A stretch of DNA of 64,000 bases from an uncultured Clostridiaceae bacterium (GCA_902477765.1 CABSIM010000008.1:9339-73338); one strand, 5' to 3'. Shown: positions 23,912-33,326, counted from the stretch's first letter. Notes: generated by a model from the sequence alone, not told the origin. Translations and numbers: made by a program.

Positions 23912-24466
23912 ATGAGAGTAATTGCCGGCAGTGCGAGACGCCTGCTTCTGAAAACAACGGAAGGTCTGGATACCAGACCTACAACGGACCGGATAAAGGA
24001 AACATTATTCAATATGCTTCAGAATGACCTGTACGGATGCAGTTTTCTGGATCTGTTTGCCGGGAGCGGGGCCATCGGAATCGAGGCGCTGAGCCGGGGG
24101 GCAGCCAGGGCGGTTTTTGTGGAAAGCGGAAATGCCCAGACCGCATGCATCAGAGAAAATCTGAAGACCACACATCTGGAAGACCGGGCACGGGTTCTGT
24201 CCTGCGATGTGTTTGCAGGACTGAAAAAGCTGGAAGAGCAGGGACAATGCTTTGATTTTATCTTCATGGACCCGCCCTATAACCGGCAGCTGGAGACCAG
24301 AGTCCTGGAAGCCCTGGCAGGATCTTCCCTGGTGGGAGAAAACACGGTGCTGATTGCGGAGACGTCTCTGGAAACCGACATACCGGCGGCGGAAACTCTG
24401 GGATACCGGATTGTGCGCTGCAAGGAATACAAGACCAATAAACATATATTTCTCATAAAAGAATAA
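23912..24466 (+). CDS. rsmD: 16S rRNA (guanine966-N2)-methyltransferase RsmD
   Basis: Rossmann methyltransferase (184 aa): start MRVIAGSARRLLLKT, SAM-binding DLFAGSGAIGIEALSRGA (about 48-65), catalytic DPPY in FIFMDPPYNRQ. rsmD-coaD is a common pair. A GAGGT ribosome site precedes ATG 23912. Confidence 0.95.
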   Translation: MRVIAGSARRLLLKTTEGLDTRPTTDRIKETLFNMLQNDLYGCSFLDLFAGSGAIGIEALSRGAARAVFVESGNAQTACIRENLKTTHLEDRARVLSCDVFAGLKKLEEQGQCFDFIFMDPPYNRQLETRVLEALAGSSLVGENTVLIAETSLETDIPAAETLGYRIVRCKEYKTNKHIFLIKE

Positions 24467-24489
24467 AAAAGGACATAACGGCAGATACC

Positions 24490-24993
24490 ATGAAAAATGC
24501 AATTTATCCGGGCAGTTTTGACCCGGTGACTCTTGGACATCTTGATATCATCAAACGCTCGGCGGAACTGTTTGATCATCTGATCATTGCAGTTCTGGTG
24601 AACAGCTCCAAAAAACCTCTGTTTACCGTGGAAGAGCGGGTACATATGCTGAAAGAAGTTACAAAAGACATCCCCGGTGTGGAAGTCCTGAGCTTTGGAG
24701 GACTGACGGTGGAATTTGCGAGACAATGCGGCGCTCATGTGCTGGTACGGGGACTCCGTGCCATTACGGACTTTGAATATGAGCTGCAGATTGCTCAGTT
24801 AAACCGGGTAATAGCGCCTGAAATCGACACGATTTTTCTTACGACAAATCTGAAATATGCATACCTGAGTTCCAGCTCCGTAAAAGAAGTGGCATCCTAT
24901 GGCGGTGACATCAAGTCCTTTGTGACTCCTTATGTGGAAGCACTGGTGCTGGAAAAATTGAAAAACATAGAACAGAAAGGGCAGGGTAAGTGA
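24490..24993 (+). CDS. coaD: Phosphopantetheine adenylyltransferase
   Basis: Coenzyme A biosynthesis enzyme (167 aa) that adenylates 4'-phosphopantetheine. TxGH motif in YPGSFDPVTLGHLDII and the loop YLSSSSVKEVASYGGD are present. The ribosome site is weak (AAGGA about 17 nt upstream), so translation may be coupled to rsmD. Confidence 0.97.
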   Translation: MKNAIYPGSFDPVTLGHLDIIKRSAELFDHLIIAVLVNSSKKPLFTVEERVHMLKEVTKDIPGVEVLSFGGLTVEFARQCGAHVLVRGLRAITDFEYELQIAQLNRVIAPEIDTIFLTTNLKYAYLSSSSVKEVASYGGDIKSFVTPYVEALVLEKLKNIEQKGQGK

Positions 24994-24995
24994 TT

Positions 24996-25577
24996 ATGAG
25001 CAGAATTGAGCAGTTAATCAGTGAAATTGAGGAATATATTGACAGCTGTAAATTTCAGCCGCTGTCGACAACCAAGATCATCGTAAACAAAGAGGAACTG
25101 GACGAACTTCTGGTGGAGCTGAGACTCAGAATTCCCGATGAAATCAAACAGTATCAGAAAATCATCAGCAATCAGGAAGCAATTCTTTCCGATGCGCAGG
25201 CAAAGGCAGACGCACTGCTGGCTGATGCCACTGCCCAGACCAACGAGCTGGTCAATGAGCATGAAATCATGCAGAAGGCCTATGCCCATGCCAATGAAAT
25301 TATTGAACAGGCCCAGGCCCAGGCCCAGACCATCATTGATAATGCGGTGAACGATGCCAACAATATCCGTCAGGGTTCCATCCAGTATACGGATGACATG
25401 CTCAAGAGCCTGCAGACCATCATCAATCACTCCATGGAAGGTGCACAGGGCCGCTTTGATGCCTTCATGAATTCCATGAAGTCCAGCTACGACATCGTTT
25501 CATCCAACCGTCAGGAACTTTCCGCGGGAATCATTACGGAAAAAGAAGAGGAATCCCAGGAAACGGACGGACAGTAA
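24996..25577 (+). CDS. Coiled-coil protein of unknown function
   Basis: Soluble, largely helical protein (193 aa). The N terminus MSRIEQLISEIEEYIDSC and a central Ala/Gln-rich coiled coil (residues 60-125, including QAQAQAQ) recall DivIVA-like or ATP-synthase b-like segments, a type often encoded after coaD in Lachnospiraceae. No catalytic motif is seen. I prefer ATG 24996; GTG 24990 is possible. The stop is followed by a terminator. The last 44 nt are overlapped by the convergent ylbJ frame. Confidence 0.8.
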   Translation: MSRIEQLISEIEEYIDSCKFQPLSTTKIIVNKEELDELLVELRLRIPDEIKQYQKIISNQEAILSDAQAKADALLADATAQTNELVNEHEIMQKAYAHANEIIEQAQAQAQTIIDNAVNDANNIRQGSIQYTDDMLKSLQTIINHSMEGAQGRFDAFMNSMKSSYDIVSSNRQELSAGIITEKEEESQETDGQ

Positions 25578-26511
25578 ACAGGAAAAAAAGAAAAGACAGG
25601 ATACCGTGGAGCAGTTTCCACAGAAAATAATGCCGGATGGAAAGTCCGGCATTTTTTTCGCCTCCCAGAACCGCCTGGGTCTGGGCAATTCCCGAAAAAC
25701 CGCCGAAAGACAGAGCTGCACAGACGGAAGCCCCCGACAGGGGAGACGGAAGGACTTCCGACAGGGTACGGACACCTGTGGTCATTTCCATGGAGCCCGT
25801 AAGCAGAAACCGGAGCAGACCCGGAAGGAACGTGCATTCCTGTATAAACAGGACGCCGATGGAGAAAAGCATCAGACAGCCGCCGATTCTGCAGAGGGTT
25901 TCCGCAGCATTCAGGATGATTTCATCTCCTGAAAGCCTGTGCTCATGGCCCGGGTCCGCGGGACAGATTCCGTCTGAAAATCCGGGCTTCCGGTCAGCAG
26001 GGAACCGGGAACAGAAAAAGGCGGAAAGAGGGAACAGGAGCAGGAGAGGACCGTATATGGAAAAAAGGAATGCCGGAAGAGAACTTTCCTTTTCAAGAAG
26101 CGGCCAGGCAAATCCCAGAATGAACATGGGGCTTGGATGGTTGCAGACGGCCATCAGAAAACGGCCTTCCCGGAGGGAGATCTGTCCCTGCCTGAGAAAA
26201 TCACCGCAGGTTTTGGCGCCCATGGGATATCCGCACAAAAGGCCGGTGATCAGGACATAGATGCCGGAAGAGGAAAGCCTGAACAGAGGCCCCAGAAAGA
26301 AATGAAACGGAGCGGTCAGCATGCGGATCCCGCCGCTTGACACAATGAGTCCGGAAAGAACCATAAACGGAAACAGCGCAGGAACCACGGCGCTGTACCA
26401 GAGAAGGAGGCCGTTTCTGGCGCCTTCTGTCACAAGATCCGCATGGAACAGCATCAGTGCCAGCAGAGCAATAAGAACGAAGGCAGGGAAAAGCCGGGAG
26501 GATTTTTTCAT
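25534..26511 (-). CDS. ylbJ: YlbJ-like sporulation membrane protein
   Basis: Integral membrane protein (325 aa, about eight helices) with the nucleoside-transporter gate-like pattern VVPALFPFMVLSGLI and GLLCGYPMGAKT (residues 85-96), typical of YlbJ, which B. subtilis needs for spore cortex formation. ATG 26511 has AGGTG just upstream; an alternative ATG at 26532 lacks a ribosome site. It is shorter than B. subtilis YlbJ (about 400 aa). Its 3' end overlaps the coiled-coil gene by 44 nt, and that gene's terminator lies inside this frame. Confidence 0.85.
   Translation of the reverse strand: MKKSSRLFPAFVLIALLALMLFHADLVTEGARNGLLLWYSAVVPALFPFMVLSGLIVSSGGIRMLTAPFHFFLGPLFRLSSSGIYVLITGLLCGYPMGAKTCGDFLRQGQISLREGRFLMAVCNHPSPMFILGFAWPLLEKESSLPAFLFSIYGPLLLLFPLSAFFCSRFPADRKPGFSDGICPADPGHEHRLSGDEIILNAAETLCRIGGCLMLFSIGVLFIQECTFLPGLLRFLLTGSMEMTTGVRTLSEVLPSPLSGASVCAALSFGGFSGIAQTQAVLGGEKNAGLSIRHYFLWKLLHGILSFLFFLFTVRPFPGIPLLFP
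25630..25658 (+). terminator. Intrinsic terminator of the coaD unit, inside ylbJ (antisense)
   Basis: ATGCCGGA (25630-25637) pairs with TCCGGCAT (25645-25652) and ends in seven T (25652-25658). It also encodes part of the YlbJ C terminus on the other strand. Confidence 0.88.
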
Positions 26512-26563
26512 AGGCACCTGAATAAGATTCATTGATACAGCTTATGAGAAAGGAGCCTGGCTT

Positions 26564-27373
26564 ATGAGGCTTGTGTTTCTGCTGCTTATGGCTCTGTTCT
26601 GCAGCTTCATGAAAGATCACCTGGAAGAATGGTCCGCTGTGGGGAGTCTGACCCCTTATGTATGGGAAAGAAATGAATTCCGGAAACTGCAGCTGGGAGA
26701 ATCCCTGGCTGCAAAGGAGGCGATTGACAGCGATGCCCTGGCCTCTCTGATGGCCGAACATGGATTTGATCTGACAGACTTTCGTGACAGTGCTGATCCG
26801 GTGCTTCAGTTTCCTGTGAAGAAACCGGAAGAATTCCGGAAACTGTCACAGTACTACGGGATGATTTTCGATGATCTGAAATATTTTCCGGTTCCTCTTA
26901 GCTGCAGCAGATCTGTTCCGGATATAACCTATTCCGACGGCTGGATGCAGAAGCGAAGCTATGGAGGAGAAAGAGGCCATGAAGGCTGCGATCTCATGGG
27001 GAATAAGATGCCCAGAGGATTTTATCCGGTGGTCAGCATGACAGACGGAACGGTGGAAAAAACCGGATGGCTGGAGCAGGGAGGATGGCGCATCGGCATC
27101 CGGGCGCCGTCCGGTGCCTATTTTTATTATGCACATCTGTACCGGTATGAACGGCAGTGGAAAGAAGGAGACGTGGTCCGGGCCGGAGAACTTCTGGGAT
27201 ATATGGGAGATTCCGGCTACGGAGAAGAAGGCACCACAGGAATGTTTGACGTACATCTGCATGTGGGAATCTATCTGAAAACGGAACATTACGAGGAACT
27301 GTCGGTCAATCCCTACTGGGTGCTGCGGTATCTGGAAAAGAAGCGGCTGATTTATGATTACGGAGACAGATGA
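26564..27373 (+). CDS. M23-family metallopeptidase
   Basis: LytM/M23 endopeptidase-like protein (269 aa) with an N-terminal signal-like helix (VFLLLMALFCSF). Zinc ligands are in RGHEGCDLMG and FDVHLHVGIY; a third motif is YYAHLYRYERQW. It probably acts on cell wall or spore peptidoglycan outside the membrane. It is divergent from ylbJ (AAAGGAG before ATG 26564), which hints at a sporulation or germination context, not proven. Confidence 0.88.
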   Translation: MRLVFLLLMALFCSFMKDHLEEWSAVGSLTPYVWERNEFRKLQLGESLAAKEAIDSDALASLMAEHGFDLTDFRDSADPVLQFPVKKPEEFRKLSQYYGMIFDDLKYFPVPLSCSRSVPDITYSDGWMQKRSYGGERGHEGCDLMGNKMPRGFYPVVSMTDGTVEKTGWLEQGGWRIGIRAPSGAYFYYAHLYRYERQWKEGDVVRAGELLGYMGDSGYGEEGTTGMFDVHLHVGIYLKTEHYEELSVNPYWVLRYLEKKRLIYDYGDR

Positions 27374-27434
27374 ACGGGCAGAAGGCAGACGGCACAGGAA
27401 GCAGAGAGGAAGCAGCTGCCTTCTCAGTTGGGAA

Positions 27435-27463
27435 TTGTACTTTCCGCCCAAGTCTGTTATGAT
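27435..27463 (+). promoter_or_regulatory. Promoter of the RsuA-type pseudouridine synthase gene
   Basis: TTGTAC (27435-27440), 17 bp, TATGAT (27458-27463), 43 nt before the start codon. Confidence 0.7.
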
Positions 27464-27506
27464 AGAAGAACAGGAATCTTTTTGACCGGAAGGAGAATAC
27501 AGAAAA

Positions 27507-28229
27507 ATGGCCGGAACAATGCGTCTGGACAAATATCTGGCGGATATGGGAAAAGGAACCAGGAGCCAGGTAAGGGAGGCCGTCCGGAAAGGACGGGTGC
27601 AGATCAACGGAGAGACCGTAAAAAAACCGGAACAGAAAGTCCGTCTGCCGGAGGACAGGGTGGTCTTTGACGGACATCCGGTGGAGTATGTGTCCATGGA
27701 ATATTATATGCTCAATAAACCGGCAGGAACAGTCAGTGCAACAGAGGACGGCAGGTATCCCACGGTGGTGTCTCTGATCGGAGAACGGGTCAGAAAGGAT
27801 CTTTTTCCGGTGGGACGGCTGGATCTGGACACGGAGGGACTCCTTCTTATCACCAATGACGGAGCTCTGGCTCACCGGCTTCTGGCACCCGGAAAACATG
27901 TGGATAAAACCTATTTTGCCAGATGCAGCGGGATGGTTCCGGAGGGAACGGAGGCAGAGTTTGAAAAAGGGCTCATCCTTCCTGACGGTTTTTCCTGTAT
28001 GCCTGCAGAGCTGAATGTGGTGAAGAACGGGAAAGACGGAAGTGAAGTGCTTCTCACCATACATGAAGGAAAATTTCACCAGGTGAAACGCATGATGGAG
28101 GCGGTGGGCTGCCCTGTGGAGTATCTGAAAAGACTTTCCATGGGTCCGCTTGTGCTGGACGAGGACCTGTTGCCGGGGCAATACAGAAAACTGACGGAAG
28201 AAGAGCAGGAGAGACTTGAAAATTTATGA
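27507..28229 (+). CDS. Pseudouridine synthase, RsuA/RluB family
   Basis: rRNA pseudouridine synthase (240 aa): S4 RNA-binding domain at residues 5-60 (RLDKYLADMGKGTRSQVREA) and catalytic Asp in GRLDLDTEGLLL. Target may be 16S U516 or 23S U2605; not decidable here. It overlaps the next gene by four nt. Confidence 0.9.
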   Translation: MAGTMRLDKYLADMGKGTRSQVREAVRKGRVQINGETVKKPEQKVRLPEDRVVFDGHPVEYVSMEYYMLNKPAGTVSATEDGRYPTVVSLIGERVRKDLFPVGRLDLDTEGLLLITNDGALAHRLLAPGKHVDKTYFARCSGMVPEGTEAEFEKGLILPDGFSCMPAELNVVKNGKDGSEVLLTIHEGKFHQVKRMMEAVGCPVEYLKRLSMGPLVLDEDLLPGQYRKLTEEEQERLENL

Positions 28230-28885
28230 TGAAAGAGTTATTGACGGATAAAAAAGCGGTTCTGTTTGATCTGGACGGAACCCTGGTGGATTCCATGTGG
28301 ATGTGGAAGGATATTGATATTGAATTTCTCGGAAGATTCGGGCTGGAGTGCCCGGAAGATCTTCAGAGAAAAATCGAGGGAATGAGTTTTTCTGAAACAG
28401 CGGAATATTTTCTGAAGCGGTTCTGTCTTCCCCTGTCTGTGGAGGAGATCAAGGAATGCTGGATCCGTATGTCCATAGAAAAATACAGAAATGAGGTGGG
28501 CCTGAAGCCGGGGGCCAGAGAATTCCTGGAGTACTGCCGCAAAAACGGAATCCGGACAGGCGTTGCAACCAGCAACGGGCGGGATATGGTGGACGCGGTG
28601 ATCGAATCCCTGAAAATCGGGCAATACTTACAGGAGGTGGCAACGGCCTGTGAGGTACCGGCCGGGAAACCGGAACCGGATATTTATCTGGAGGTGGCCA
28701 GAAGGCTTGGAGTGAAGCCGGAGGACTGCCTTGTTTTTGAAGATATTCCGGCGGGAATCGTGGCGGGCAAACGGGCCGGCATGACGGTGATTGCCGTGGA
28801 GGATGAATTTTCCCGGCCTCTGGAAGAGGAAAAAAAGGCTCTGGCCGACGGCTTCATCCGGGATTACCATGAACTTTTGCAGTGA
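28226..28885 (+). CDS. HAD-family phosphatase (beta-phosphoglucomutase-like)
   Basis: Cytosolic HAD hydrolase (219 aa): motif I FDLDGTLVDSM with nucleophile Asp, motif II VATSN, Lys in PAGKPEPDIY, motif III VFEDIPAGI. Subgroup IA with helical cap. Substrate unknown. Starts at ATG 28226 overlapping the previous stop; YgiQ follows after nine nt. Confidence 0.88.
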   Translation: MMKELLTDKKAVLFDLDGTLVDSMWMWKDIDIEFLGRFGLECPEDLQRKIEGMSFSETAEYFLKRFCLPLSVEEIKECWIRMSIEKYRNEVGLKPGAREFLEYCRKNGIRTGVATSNGRDMVDAVIESLKIGQYLQEVATACEVPAGKPEPDIYLEVARRLGVKPEDCLVFEDIPAGIVAGKRAGMTVIAVEDEFSRPLEEEKKALADGFIRDYHELLQ

Positions 28886-28894
28886 GGACAGGAT

Positions 28895-30895
28895 ATGATA
28901 CATGATTTTCTTCCGGTATGCCGGAGTGATATGGAAAAACGCGGCTGGGATCAGTGTGACTTTGTTTATGTCTGCGGGGATGCTTATGTGGACCATCCCT
29001 CTTTCGGACATGCCGTCATCAGCAGGGTGCTGGAGTCACGGGGATACAGAGTCGGGATCATTGCCCAGCCGGACTGGAAAGACAGAAACAGCATTACCGT
29101 GCTGGGAGAACCGAGACTGGGATTTCTGGTGAGCGCCGGAAATATGGACTCCATGGTGAACCATTATTCGGTATCCAAACACAGGAGAGAGAAAGACGCC
29201 TATACCCCGGGCGGAGTCATGGGAAAGCGTCCGGATTATGCCACCGTGGTCTACTGCAATCTGATCCGGTCCGTGTACAGGAAGATTCCGGTCATCATCG
29301 GCGGCATTGAGGCCAGTCTGAGGCGTCTGGCCCATTATGACTACTGGTCCGGAAAAATAAAGCGGTCCATTCTTCTGGATTCTCAGGCAGATCTGATTTC
29401 CTACGGAATGGGAGAGCGGTCCATTGTGGAGATTGCCGATGCGCTGAATTCAGGACTGGATATAAAAGACATTACCTTTATCGACGGAACGGTTTTTAAA
29501 ACCGGGGACAGGGATATCATTTATGACGCGGTATTCCTTCCGTCCTACGAAGAGACGGCATCTGACAAAAGAAAATATGCAGAGAGCTTTTTTATACAGT
29601 ACAGCAATACGGATCCGTTTTCCGGGAAACGTCTGGCCGAATCTTACGGAGAGGATCTGTACGTGGTGCAGAATCCTCCTTCCAGGCCTCTGTCCACCCA
29701 GGAGATGGACGATGTGTACGCCCTTCCCTACATGCGGACCTACCATCCGTCCTATGAAGAGGCAGGCGGCATTCCGGCCATCCGGGAAGTGAAATTCAGT
29801 CTCATCAGCAACCGGGGATGTTTCGGCGGCTGCAGTTTCTGTGCGCTGACGTTTCATCAGGGGAGAATCATCCAGGTGAGAAGTCATGAGTCCATTGTGG
29901 AGGAAGCCAGGCTTCTGACAGAAGATCCGGATTTCAAGGGGTATATTCACGATGTGGGAGGCCCCACGGCCAATTTCCGCTTCCCGGCCTGCGAAGGTCA
30001 GCTGACCCGGGGGGCCTGTCCGGGAAAACAATGTCTGTTTCCCCGGCCCTGCAGGAACCTGCGGGCGGATCACTCGGATTATATTGCGCTGCTCAGAAAA
30101 CTCCGTGAACTTCCAAAGGTGAAGAAGGTGTTCATCCGGTCCGGAATCCGTTTTGATTATGTTCTGGCTGACAGAAAGAAGGACTTTCTCCGGGAACTGT
30201 GCATGTACCATGTCAGCGGCCAGCTGAAAGTGGCGCCGGAACATGTGGCGGACAATGTGCTGAAACGGATGGGAAAACCGGAAAATTCCGTATACAGGCG
30301 TTTTGTGCAGGAGTATGAGGACATGAACCGGAAGCTGGGACTGAAACAGTACCTGGTACCGTATCTGATGTCTTCCCATCCCGGATCCACATTGAAGGAG
30401 GCCATTGAACTGGCGGAACATCTCCGGGATCTGGGGTATATGCCGGAACAGGTTCAGGACTTTTATCCGACACCTTCCACCATCTCCACCTGCATGTATT
30501 ATACAGGTCTGGACCCCAGAACCATGGAGCCGGTCTACGTGCCGGTAAATCCCCATGAGAAGGCCATGCAGAGAGCACTGATCCAGTACAGGAATCCGAA
30601 AAATTACAGTCTGGTCCGGGAGGCGCTGCTCCGTGCAGGAAGAGAAGACCTGATCGGTTACGGGAAAAAGTGTCTGATCCGGCCGGAAGAAAGGAATCCG
30701 GTGAAGAACGCCAAAGGTGCACCGGGAACATCCGGTATGCCGCATATGGCTTCCCGTCCGTACAATGCCAGGAAGAAAGCAGAAGAAAATCCGGACAGAA
30801 CCGGAGGAAGAAAAACAGCGGACGGAGCAACGCGGGGCGGAAGCCGCAGAAAGACCATCCGCAATATTCATAAATCTCCGAAAGGCAGGAACTGA
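28895..30895 (+). CDS. YgiQ-family radical SAM protein
   Basis: Large radical SAM protein (666 aa) of the YgiQ/UPF0313 type with the 4Fe-4S motif C309-x3-C313-x2-C316 in GCFGGCSFCAL and family text such as DGTVFKTGDRDIIYDAVF and DVGGPTANFR. The function is unknown in all bacteria. The C-terminal 60 residues are basic and low in complexity (GGRKTADGATRGGSRR). It ends with TGA; an SDR gene begins four nt later. Confidence 0.93.
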   Translation: MIHDFLPVCRSDMEKRGWDQCDFVYVCGDAYVDHPSFGHAVISRVLESRGYRVGIIAQPDWKDRNSITVLGEPRLGFLVSAGNMDSMVNHYSVSKHRREKDAYTPGGVMGKRPDYATVVYCNLIRSVYRKIPVIIGGIEASLRRLAHYDYWSGKIKRSILLDSQADLISYGMGERSIVEIADALNSGLDIKDITFIDGTVFKTGDRDIIYDAVFLPSYEETASDKRKYAESFFIQYSNTDPFSGKRLAESYGEDLYVVQNPPSRPLSTQEMDDVYALPYMRTYHPSYEEAGGIPAIREVKFSLISNRGCFGGCSFCALTFHQGRIIQVRSHESIVEEARLLTEDPDFKGYIHDVGGPTANFRFPACEGQLTRGACPGKQCLFPRPCRNLRADHSDYIALLRKLRELPKVKKVFIRSGIRFDYVLADRKKDFLRELCMYHVSGQLKVAPEHVADNVLKRMGKPENSVYRRFVQEYEDMNRKLGLKQYLVPYLMSSHPGSTLKEAIELAEHLRDLGYMPEQVQDFYPTPSTISTCMYYTGLDPRTMEPVYVPVNPHEKAMQRALIQYRNPKNYSLVREALLRAGREDLIGYGKKCLIRPEERNPVKNAKGAPGTSGMPHMASRPYNARKKAEENPDRTGGRKTADGATRGGSRRKTIRNIHKSPKGRN

Positions 30896-30899
30896 TGGT

Positions 30900-31661
30900 A
30901 TGAAAATAGCAATCGTAACCGGTGCTTCCTCAGGAATGGGCCGGGAAATGGTGATCCAGCTGGCAGACCGGTTTGCCGGACTGGAGGAGATCTGGACCGT
31001 GGCACGCAGAGAAGACAGACTGAAAGAACTGGTGGGACACGTACCGGTTCCCATCCGCTGTCTGCCGCTGGATCTGACAGAACGGGAGGACAGGGAGCGG
31101 CTGAAACAGGAACTGAGAGAGAGAAAACCGGACGTGAAGATTCTGGTGAATGCAGCCGGATTCGGAAAAACCGGAGGATGCGGAACAATTTCACCGGAAG
31201 ACTCGCTGGGAATGATCCGCCTCAATGATGAGGCCATGGTGGCAGTGACGGAGATGGTCCTTCCATATATTTCTTCCAACAGCCGGATCATTCAGTTCGC
31301 GTCTGCCGCAGCGTTTCTGCCGCAGCCGGGGTTTGCCGTCTATGCGGCCACCAAGGCATTTGTTCTCAGCTACAGCCGGGCTCTTTCCGAGGAACTGAGA
31401 GCGCGTGACATTGCGGTGACTGCGGTATGTCCGGGGCCGGTGGAAACGGAGTTTTTTGACATTGCTCTCAATGGAGGAAAGCTGACTTCCTATAAAAAGT
31501 GGGTCATGGCGAAGCCGGAAAACGTGGTGAAGCATGCCATTGCCGACAGCTGCATGGGAAAGAACGTTTCCGTTGCGGGAATTCCGATGAAAGGTTTCCG
31601 GCTGCTGTGCCGGTGGCTTCCTCACAGCCTGCTGATGCGGTTCATCACCTGGGAACCGTAA
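30900..31661 (+). CDS. Short-chain dehydrogenase/reductase
   Basis: Classical SDR (253 aa): NAD(P)-binding TGASSGMG (residues 7-14), NAAGFG, catalytic Ser in QFASAAAF and YxxxK as YAATK. ATG 30900 was chosen because it is the first start with a complete Rossmann beginning (MKIAIVTGASSG); in-frame codons upstream lie inside ygiQ. Substrate unknown. Confidence 0.92.
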   Translation: MKIAIVTGASSGMGREMVIQLADRFAGLEEIWTVARREDRLKELVGHVPVPIRCLPLDLTEREDRERLKQELRERKPDVKILVNAAGFGKTGGCGTISPEDSLGMIRLNDEAMVAVTEMVLPYISSNSRIIQFASAAAFLPQPGFAVYAATKAFVLSYSRALSEELRARDIAVTAVCPGPVETEFFDIALNGGKLTSYKKWVMAKPENVVKHAIADSCMGKNVSVAGIPMKGFRLLCRWLPHSLLMRFITWEP

Positions 31662-31703
31662 GGCAGTAAGACAGAGGTCAATACAGGAAAAGAGGCACAG
31701 AAT

Positions 31704-32270
31704 TTGAAAAACAGAAGAAAAGGTACATTCGGGTACCGGAATTATCATAAAAAAGTCCAGCTGGCCATTGTTCTGGTGCTGGCAGCGGCAGTCCTTGCCC
31801 AGCTGGCTGCCAGATATCTGACGGAGGACCAGGCTGTAAAGAACATTCTGACGGTGATGGCGATTCTGACGGTGCTTCCCATGGCCAATGTGGCGTCTCC
31901 GCTGCTGGCATCCTGGAAATACAGGAGCATCAGCCGGGATTTTTACGATTCCTGCCGTGTTTACGGGGAAAAATTTCCGATTCTCTATGAACTTATCATC
32001 ACGTCAAAGGACATGATTCTTCCCGTGGATGCAGCTGCCGTCCATCCCACAGGCGTCTATCTGTACTGTCCGGGGAAAGCGGATGTGAAAAAGGCAGAGA
32101 CATTTCTCAATGATACCCTGCGGAAATGGAAGCTGGATGGAAATGCCAGGGTGATCACGGAAGAAAAGACCTTCCTGAAGCGCCTGGCAAGTCTGAAAAC
32201 CGTGACAGAAGAGGAGGATGACGGAAGCGCCGCCTATACGGAAAAACTGCTGAAAAGTCTGTCCATGTAG
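31704..32270 (+). CDS. Two-helix membrane protein, unknown function
   Basis: Protein of 188 aa: a basic N terminus (RRKGTFGYRNYHKK), two predicted helices (about residues 19-38 and 47-66), and a soluble C-terminal domain with no recognised motif. The start is TTG 31704, with AAAAGAGG eight nt upstream. It sits between the SDR and an RluA gene on one strand. I do not recognise the family. Confidence 0.7.
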   Translation: MKNRRKGTFGYRNYHKKVQLAIVLVLAAAVLAQLAARYLTEDQAVKNILTVMAILTVLPMANVASPLLASWKYRSISRDFYDSCRVYGEKFPILYELIITSKDMILPVDAAAVHPTGVYLYCPGKADVKKAETFLNDTLRKWKLDGNARVITEEKTFLKRLASLKTVTEEEDDGSAAYTEKLLKSLSM

Positions 32271-32293
32271 GAAAAACGGAATCCGGAACGGAA

Positions 32294-33301
32294 ATGAAAG
32301 AAATTGAAATCGGAAAAAACGAGGCAGGGCAGCGTCTGGACAAGTTTCTCGGCAAATATCTGAACCTGGCAGGGAAAAGTTTTCTGTATAAGATGATGAG
32401 AAAGAAAAACATCACCCTCAACGGGAAAAAATGCGAGGGTTCGGAGAAACTGGCCGAAGGAGACAAGGTGAAGCTGTTTCTTGCCGATGAAACCATAGAA
32501 AAATTTTCAGATGTGAAAATACAGAAAACGGGAAAAAAGAAGCTGGATGTCATATATGAGGATGAAGATATCATTCTGATCAACAAACCCTCCGGCATGC
32601 TGTCTCAGAAAGCCAGGGAAACCGATGAATCCCTGGTGGAGTATCTGATCCGGTATCTGCTGGAAAACGGGACATTATCCGAAGATGAGCTGAGAACCTT
32701 CCGGCCCTCGGTCTGCAACCGTCTGGACCGAAATACCAGCGGAATCGTGGCAGCAGGAAAGACACTGGCCGGGCTTCAGATGCTGTCGGAGATCTTCAGG
32801 GACAGAAGCGTTCACAAATATTACCGCTGCATTGTTGCCGGAGAAATGAAAGACTGCCGCACAGTAAACGGGTGGCTCTTAAAGGACGGGAAAACGAACC
32901 GTGTCCGGATTCTCAATGAAACGGAAGCGCTCCGTCATCAGCAGAGGGAAGAGAAGCCTCTGCCCATCCGGACACGCTATGAACCGGAGAGCTCCAACGG
33001 AAAGTATACATTGCTCAAAGTGACGCTGCTGACAGGACGGTCCCATCAGATCCGTGCCCATCTGGCGTCCCTTGGACATCCTATTGTGGGAGACGGAAAG
33101 TACGGCCTGGATCCGGTTAACCGGAAGGTGGGGAAGGAATATGGAATTTCGTTCCAGCTGCTTCATTCTTTCCGTCTGGAATTTCCGGAACTTTCCGGAT
33201 CGTTTTCACGCCTTTCCGGAAAAGTCTTTGAGGCGGAGCTGCCGGAAGAATTTCTGAAAATGGCAAAAGGAGAAGGGCTGCTGCCCGGATCTGCCAATTA
33301 G
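32294..33301 (+). CDS. Pseudouridine synthase, RluA family
   Basis: Protein of 335 aa: S4-like N-terminal domain (GQRLDKFLGKYLNLAGKS), catalytic Asp in CNRLDRNTSGIV, and RSHQIRAHLASLGHPIVGD. Probably modifies 23S rRNA (RluC/D type). Its stop codon overlaps the 27-bp palindrome before recU. Confidence 0.92.
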   Translation: MKEIEIGKNEAGQRLDKFLGKYLNLAGKSFLYKMMRKKNITLNGKKCEGSEKLAEGDKVKLFLADETIEKFSDVKIQKTGKKKLDVIYEDEDIILINKPSGMLSQKARETDESLVEYLIRYLLENGTLSEDELRTFRPSVCNRLDRNTSGIVAAGKTLAGLQMLSEIFRDRSVHKYYRCIVAGEMKDCRTVNGWLLKDGKTNRVRILNETEALRHQQREEKPLPIRTRYEPESSNGKYTLLKVTLLTGRSHQIRAHLASLGHPIVGDGKYGLDPVNRKVGKEYGISFQLLHSFRLEFPELSGSFSRLSGKVFEAELPEEFLKMAKGEGLLPGSAN

Positions 33302-33326
33302 TTTACATAATATAATTATGTAAACT
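33300..33326 (+). repeat. 27-bp palindrome upstream of recU
   Basis: AGTTTACATAAT (33300-33311), ATA, ATTATGTAAACT (33315-33326): 12 perfect base pairs, AT-rich, no T-run on either side. It looks like a dimeric repressor operator in front of recU-hflK-hflC. Confidence 0.7.

Noticed and set aside
29450..31291. 613-codon minus-strand open frame
   Set aside because: Antisense to ygiQ and the SDR gene, which have catalytic motifs in frame.
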